Below are positions 61,220 to 64,000 of a DNA stretch of 64,000 nt, in pieces (the first letter of the stretch is position 1; the number at the start of each line of letters is the position of its first letter). A program made the translations under genes and the position numbers. This stretch comes from Rhynchopus sp. YZ270_cl-10 (Eukaryota; Euglenozoa; Diplonemea; Diplonemida; Diplonemidae): the NCBI GenBank assembly GCA_964035575.1, contig OZ037901.1, positions 930,001 through 994,000 on the forward strand, written 5' to 3'. Under the pieces are notes generated by a model. That model made no database searches. It was given only the letters and a program-made list of their open reading frames with translations, and had not been told where the DNA came from.

Positions 61220-61444
61220 GACGGACACGTGATGTACGGACCATACCTGAGCAACGGTGAAGAGGCAGGGCAGGCAGGCCTTGATGTGTGCAACGGTGCT
61301 GTGGGTCTTGCGGACTGTGACGACAGTTATGCCTACTTTGCGACGAAGACGTTCCCATACTTGGCAGGCTGCTTCGGCTCAGGCAACCGTCCGAGAGATT
61401 GCTTTGGACAGTGCAGACTGCTTTTGCGTGGCTGCACTAATTAA
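61220..61444 (+). CDS. C-terminal exon of a YHYH-domain-like protein
   Basis: A CACAG acceptor at 61219 opens a frame DGHVMYGPYLSNGEEAGQ, with LDVCNGAVG, SYAYFATKTFPYLAGCFG and a Cys-rich end before the stop. The YGPY, LD-CNG and FPY-GCF blocks match the YHYH domain, but the YHYH signature itself is replaced by SYAYF. YHYH proteins are usually secreted. Upstream exons must exist but I could not find them in the AT-rich DNA before 61100. An isolated, decayed exon is the other option. Confidence 0.5.
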   Translation, partial: DGHVMYGPYLSNGEEAGQAGLDVCNGAVGLADCDDSYAYFATKTFPYLAGCFGSGNRPRDCFGQCRLLLRGCTN

Positions 61445-62021
61445 TAGTTTATTCAGAAGACAAGGAGGGTGTATGACCCTCTCTAAATGCTTTCTGTTTC
61501 TGAAGGTGGATGTATCTTATTCTTTTCAACCCCCTTTTTTTTATCTTTTTGAACTTTGCCATTAGTTTTAGTCTTGACATCTACCTTCAAAGTTGATCCC
61601 CTACATCTCCCCCCGTTTCCTTTGTCTCAACCGGTTGATATCATACAATCTTAGATTATATCCATTTAGCTTCTCTCCAAGCTCTATCGCTTGGCACTGG
61701 CACGCTTAGATGAAATCAGGCAACATCTGCAAAATACGCTGAAGGGATGGGGTTGGGGGAGGCCTTGGTGCGGTGGTCAGCCAACAGGCCGCACTGAACG
61801 CTTTACGTTGGCTTCAACGGTGCCGATGTTACGGTTTAGAATTAGAGCCTCATACGCGCAGCGTAGCTACTCCCATATCGTTCATTGGTCTTCGCGACTT
61901 AGTATGGCTGAGGATCCAGGGAAGTTCCCCCCCACATCCCTTCAAAACACAACACCGCACCAGAGGTATCACACCGTACACACGAGAGAGGGGGGGGAGG
62001 TGAAGGTCCCGCCAAGGGACC
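61445..62021. other. Spacer with a GC-richer unexplained patch
   Basis: The segment 61690-61930 has balanced composition and protein-like stretches in two frames (LARLDEIRQHLQNTLKG; ALNALRWLQRCRCYGLELEP; FIGLRDLVWLRIQ). It may be a decayed gene or element; no family is recognised. Confidence 0.4.
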
Positions 62022-62389
62022 ATGAACAGGTCGCGTTCCGCTGCGAGGCATGGCTTCAAGCATGAGGGAGGGCACGGCAACGGAAAGGGGGGCAAGGGGG
62101 GTAAGGGGTATGTGCCACAACGACAATGACACTGATTATGCCTTATACGATGTTGACTGGTTTAAACAAAAAAAGACGACAACACTCATACAATACTCAT
62201 ACAACACACAGGTTTGGGAAGGGCCACTTCAACGGCGACAGAGGAAACTACAACAGAGATGGCAACCAGCGCAGCGCCTCGCAGCACAGGAAGGAAACCA
62301 CTGCCGAGAAGCTTGAGAAGGCAGGCGCGGAGGTGCGCAAGGAGGGCGCTGCACGCATCGTCACATACACCAAGGCGTATGAACAATAA
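62022..62389 (+). CDS. Small Gly/His/Lys-rich protein
   Basis: Exons 62022-62107 and 62212-62389 join in phase (GG|G) to give 87 aa. The N-terminal half is Gly/His/Lys-rich (FKHEGGHGNGKGGKG continuing over the junction), and the C-terminal half is a charged helix (AEKLEKAGAEVRKEGAARIV) ending AYEQ. The donor GTATGT matches the local consensus. It could be a small RNA-binding or nuclear protein; no family is recognised. The start could lie further upstream if another exon exists. Confidence 0.5.
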
Positions 62390-62911
62390 CATAAATCCCT
62401 CCTCCCCCCCTTCTCTCTTTTAGCGAACACCAAACAACCCCCCCTCCCTTATAGCCTTATGAGCAACAAGCAAAGAGACGTCTCTCGAGAATTTTTTTTT
62501 TTTTTTATAGGTCAAACGCAGTTGACAGGGGAAATGCTACGGTCGCTCTAACTGTTTTCACCCTCACTTGTGCTCCTCCCTTCTCACACACCACTTTCTG
62601 TACTTCAGGACTTTCATTTTCTTACCTTTTCTATTTGGCTCTGTTTTTGTAAACATTCAGTTTTCAAAAAAAAAAAAAAAAAAAAAAAAAAACAAAGAAA
62701 CAAAGAAAAAGTAGAAGAAGAAAAGCAAATAATTGAAAATATTATAAAAGGAGCATCACAACAGTCCTGAGTGTGTGTGGAAGGGTGGAAGCGTACAACT
62801 AACAAACTTTCCCCCTGTTTCGTTTCCCGTTTTCCTGTGTGGGCGAAGATAGTTATTGACACCGTAGTATTTTTTGGTGAAAATTGCGATCCCACCTATA
62901 CTCCCCACAGT
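62390..62911. other. Spacer with a 31-base A-run
   Basis: The A-run lies at about 62668-62692 and onward. A CCCCACAG acceptor-like site directly precedes the next start codon. No gene or known repeat seen. Confidence 0.5.
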
Positions 62912-64000
62912 ATGACCAGCACCAAGGTCTCTGGAGGACTCTCCTTCGCTGATATGCTACGCCGCGAGAAGGGGGACGACACCACCACCACCACCACCAC
63001 CGCCACCCCTGAGCCCACCCCCACCCCCACACCCGCCCCTGCACCACAACAAACCACCCCTGTTGCAGCGCCTGCGGCGGCTCCAAAGGCAAAGACAAAG
63101 CGTACGCCATCAAAGCGTGCCTTGGCGTCGATGTCGTGGGCGGATGCAGCTGCAGCAGGGATCCCTGAAGCTGCCCCGGCAGACTGCAGCAGAGAGTCGA
63201 CCCCTTTGTTTGCACCTGCCGAGGCACGCCCGATTGAGGAGCTCGAGTATTTGCTGGACACTGAACCGGTTCCTCCGATTCGCAAGTTTGAACCTCCAAA
63301 GCGCGTTGTTCCCGAAGCACCGCGAGGGATCACAGCAGACAGAGGCGAAGGGGGAGGTGCAAGAGGACAGTCCCGTGGGAGGGCCTCTACAGCACAGAGG
63401 GAACGGTCGCAGAGCAGGCCTCGGTCGCGTTCTGCACGAAACCGGAGTCCGTCTGCGACCCGCGCTGCAGCGGAATACGAAGAGCAAAGCGAAAAGGTTG
63501 TTCTCCCATTTGGCCTGAAAGCAAACGGAAGCGCAGCAGGAGCAACCCCAGCACTGTTCAACTTCTGTGGAGGTGATGCAGCTGAGTCTTTGGAACGGAA
63601 GAACGATGAAAAGAAGAAGGAAAAAGAACAGGTGAAGGAGAAGGTGAAGGAGACCCCACCAAAGAAGACCTCGCCTCCAGCGCCGAAGGTGGCAAAGGAG
63701 AAGGTAAAGCAGGAGAAGAAAGAGGAGAAAAAAGAGGAGAAGAAGGTGGAGAAGGCAGAAAAGCCGCGGAAGCTCTCGAAGAAGGAAGAACGGCAGGAGA
63801 AGGAGCGGCTTGAGAAGGAGAAGCAGGAGGCGAAGAAGCGGAAGAAGGAGAGGGTATGCCTTCCCCCCTCCCCGACACTCTAATAAAAAATTGTCGAATA
63901 GGGAAAAGAGTTGAAACACCACCCCATACAGAAGAAGGAACGCAAGCAGGAGGAGCCCCAGCAGCCAGAGCTCCCAGAAGTGGAGACTGCCGAGAACCAA
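62912..64000 (+). CDS. Charged, Pro/Thr- and Lys/Glu-rich protein, 3' truncated by window edge
   Basis: Exon 62912-63853 is followed by a GTATGC donor and exon 63932-64000+, running off the right edge; at least 337 aa are seen. VSGGLSFADMLRREKG and ASMSWADAAAAGIPEAAP are short conserved-looking pieces in a mostly disordered chain. About 20-60 is Thr/Pro/Ala-rich, about 145-200 is Arg/Ser-rich (RERSQSRPRSRSARNRSPS, RS-like), and 230-337 is a Lys/Glu single alpha helix. The RS-like region suggests a nuclear, RNA-linked role, but the family is unknown. The start sits one base after a CAG acceptor-like site. Confidence 0.6.

Overview
The window is nuclear DNA of a unicellular eukaryote. Genes are split by spliceosomal introns with an almost invariant GTATG donor. 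Coding exons are GC-rich with sharp third-position bias, and they sit in AT-rich spacers full of long poly-A/T runs, microsatellites and short dispersed repeats. The conserved host genes recognised are a GATOR1 subunit (IML1/DEPDC5), a DEAD-box splicing helicase (DDX46/PRP5), an SmB-like protein, an ELO-type fatty acid elongase, a glutathione S-transferase and a probable APC13. I cannot assign the lineage from sequence alone. A diplonemid-like or other free-living protist is only a guess. No rRNA, tRNA, CRISPR array or bacterial-type operon was seen.

Layout. 0-6 kb: two neighbouring secreted, Cys-rich repeat proteins sharing an Apple/PAN-like module; the first runs off the left edge and the second also carries two F5/8C-like domains. 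6-9.2 kb: nested repeats, including a ~1 kb inverted-repeat DNA element holding a SINE-like insert. 9.2-15.4 kb: IML1/DEPDC5 in four exons, with a 1.8 kb intron made almost wholly of a foldback element. 15.9-23 kb: a large ankyrin protein, a probable minus-strand gene whose frame shifts, a split-barrel-like protein, and two adjacent membrane-anchored coiled-coil proteins with charged tails. 24.7-28.2 kb: two small unknown genes and a spliced primase-like (AEP plus PriCT-2-like) gene. 30.4-37.5 kb: a low-complexity protein, SmB, APC13-like and ELO. 39.5-43.4 kb: a 1284-aa His/Glu/Pro repeat membrane protein. 44.1-50.6 kb: a small ankyrin protein, an SH3 protein, GST and an unknown four-exon gene. 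51.5-54.6 kb: DDX46/PRP5. 55.5-57.0 kb: a secreted protein of 47-residue Cys repeats. 58.2-64 kb: a DUF4116-like protein, a YHYH-like terminal exon, a small Gly/His/Lys-rich protein and a charged protein cut by the right edge.

The most unusual feature is the repeat landscape. Short modules of about 50 bp, several with a conserved hairpin (CTAAGC-loop-GCTTAG, with one compensatory base-pair change), are scattered through spacers and introns. They usually run into an AAC motif, a polypyrimidine tract and AG, so they look like free-standing intron 3' ends. A second set carries GC-rich triloop hairpins followed by CGGTACGC. Several inverted-repeat (foldback/MITE-like) elements are also present.

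The genes do not form one pathway. The splicing genes (SmB, DDX46) fit the intron-rich setting, IML1 implies TORC1 nutrient control, and the secreted or membrane repeat proteins look like a lineage-specific surface repertoire.
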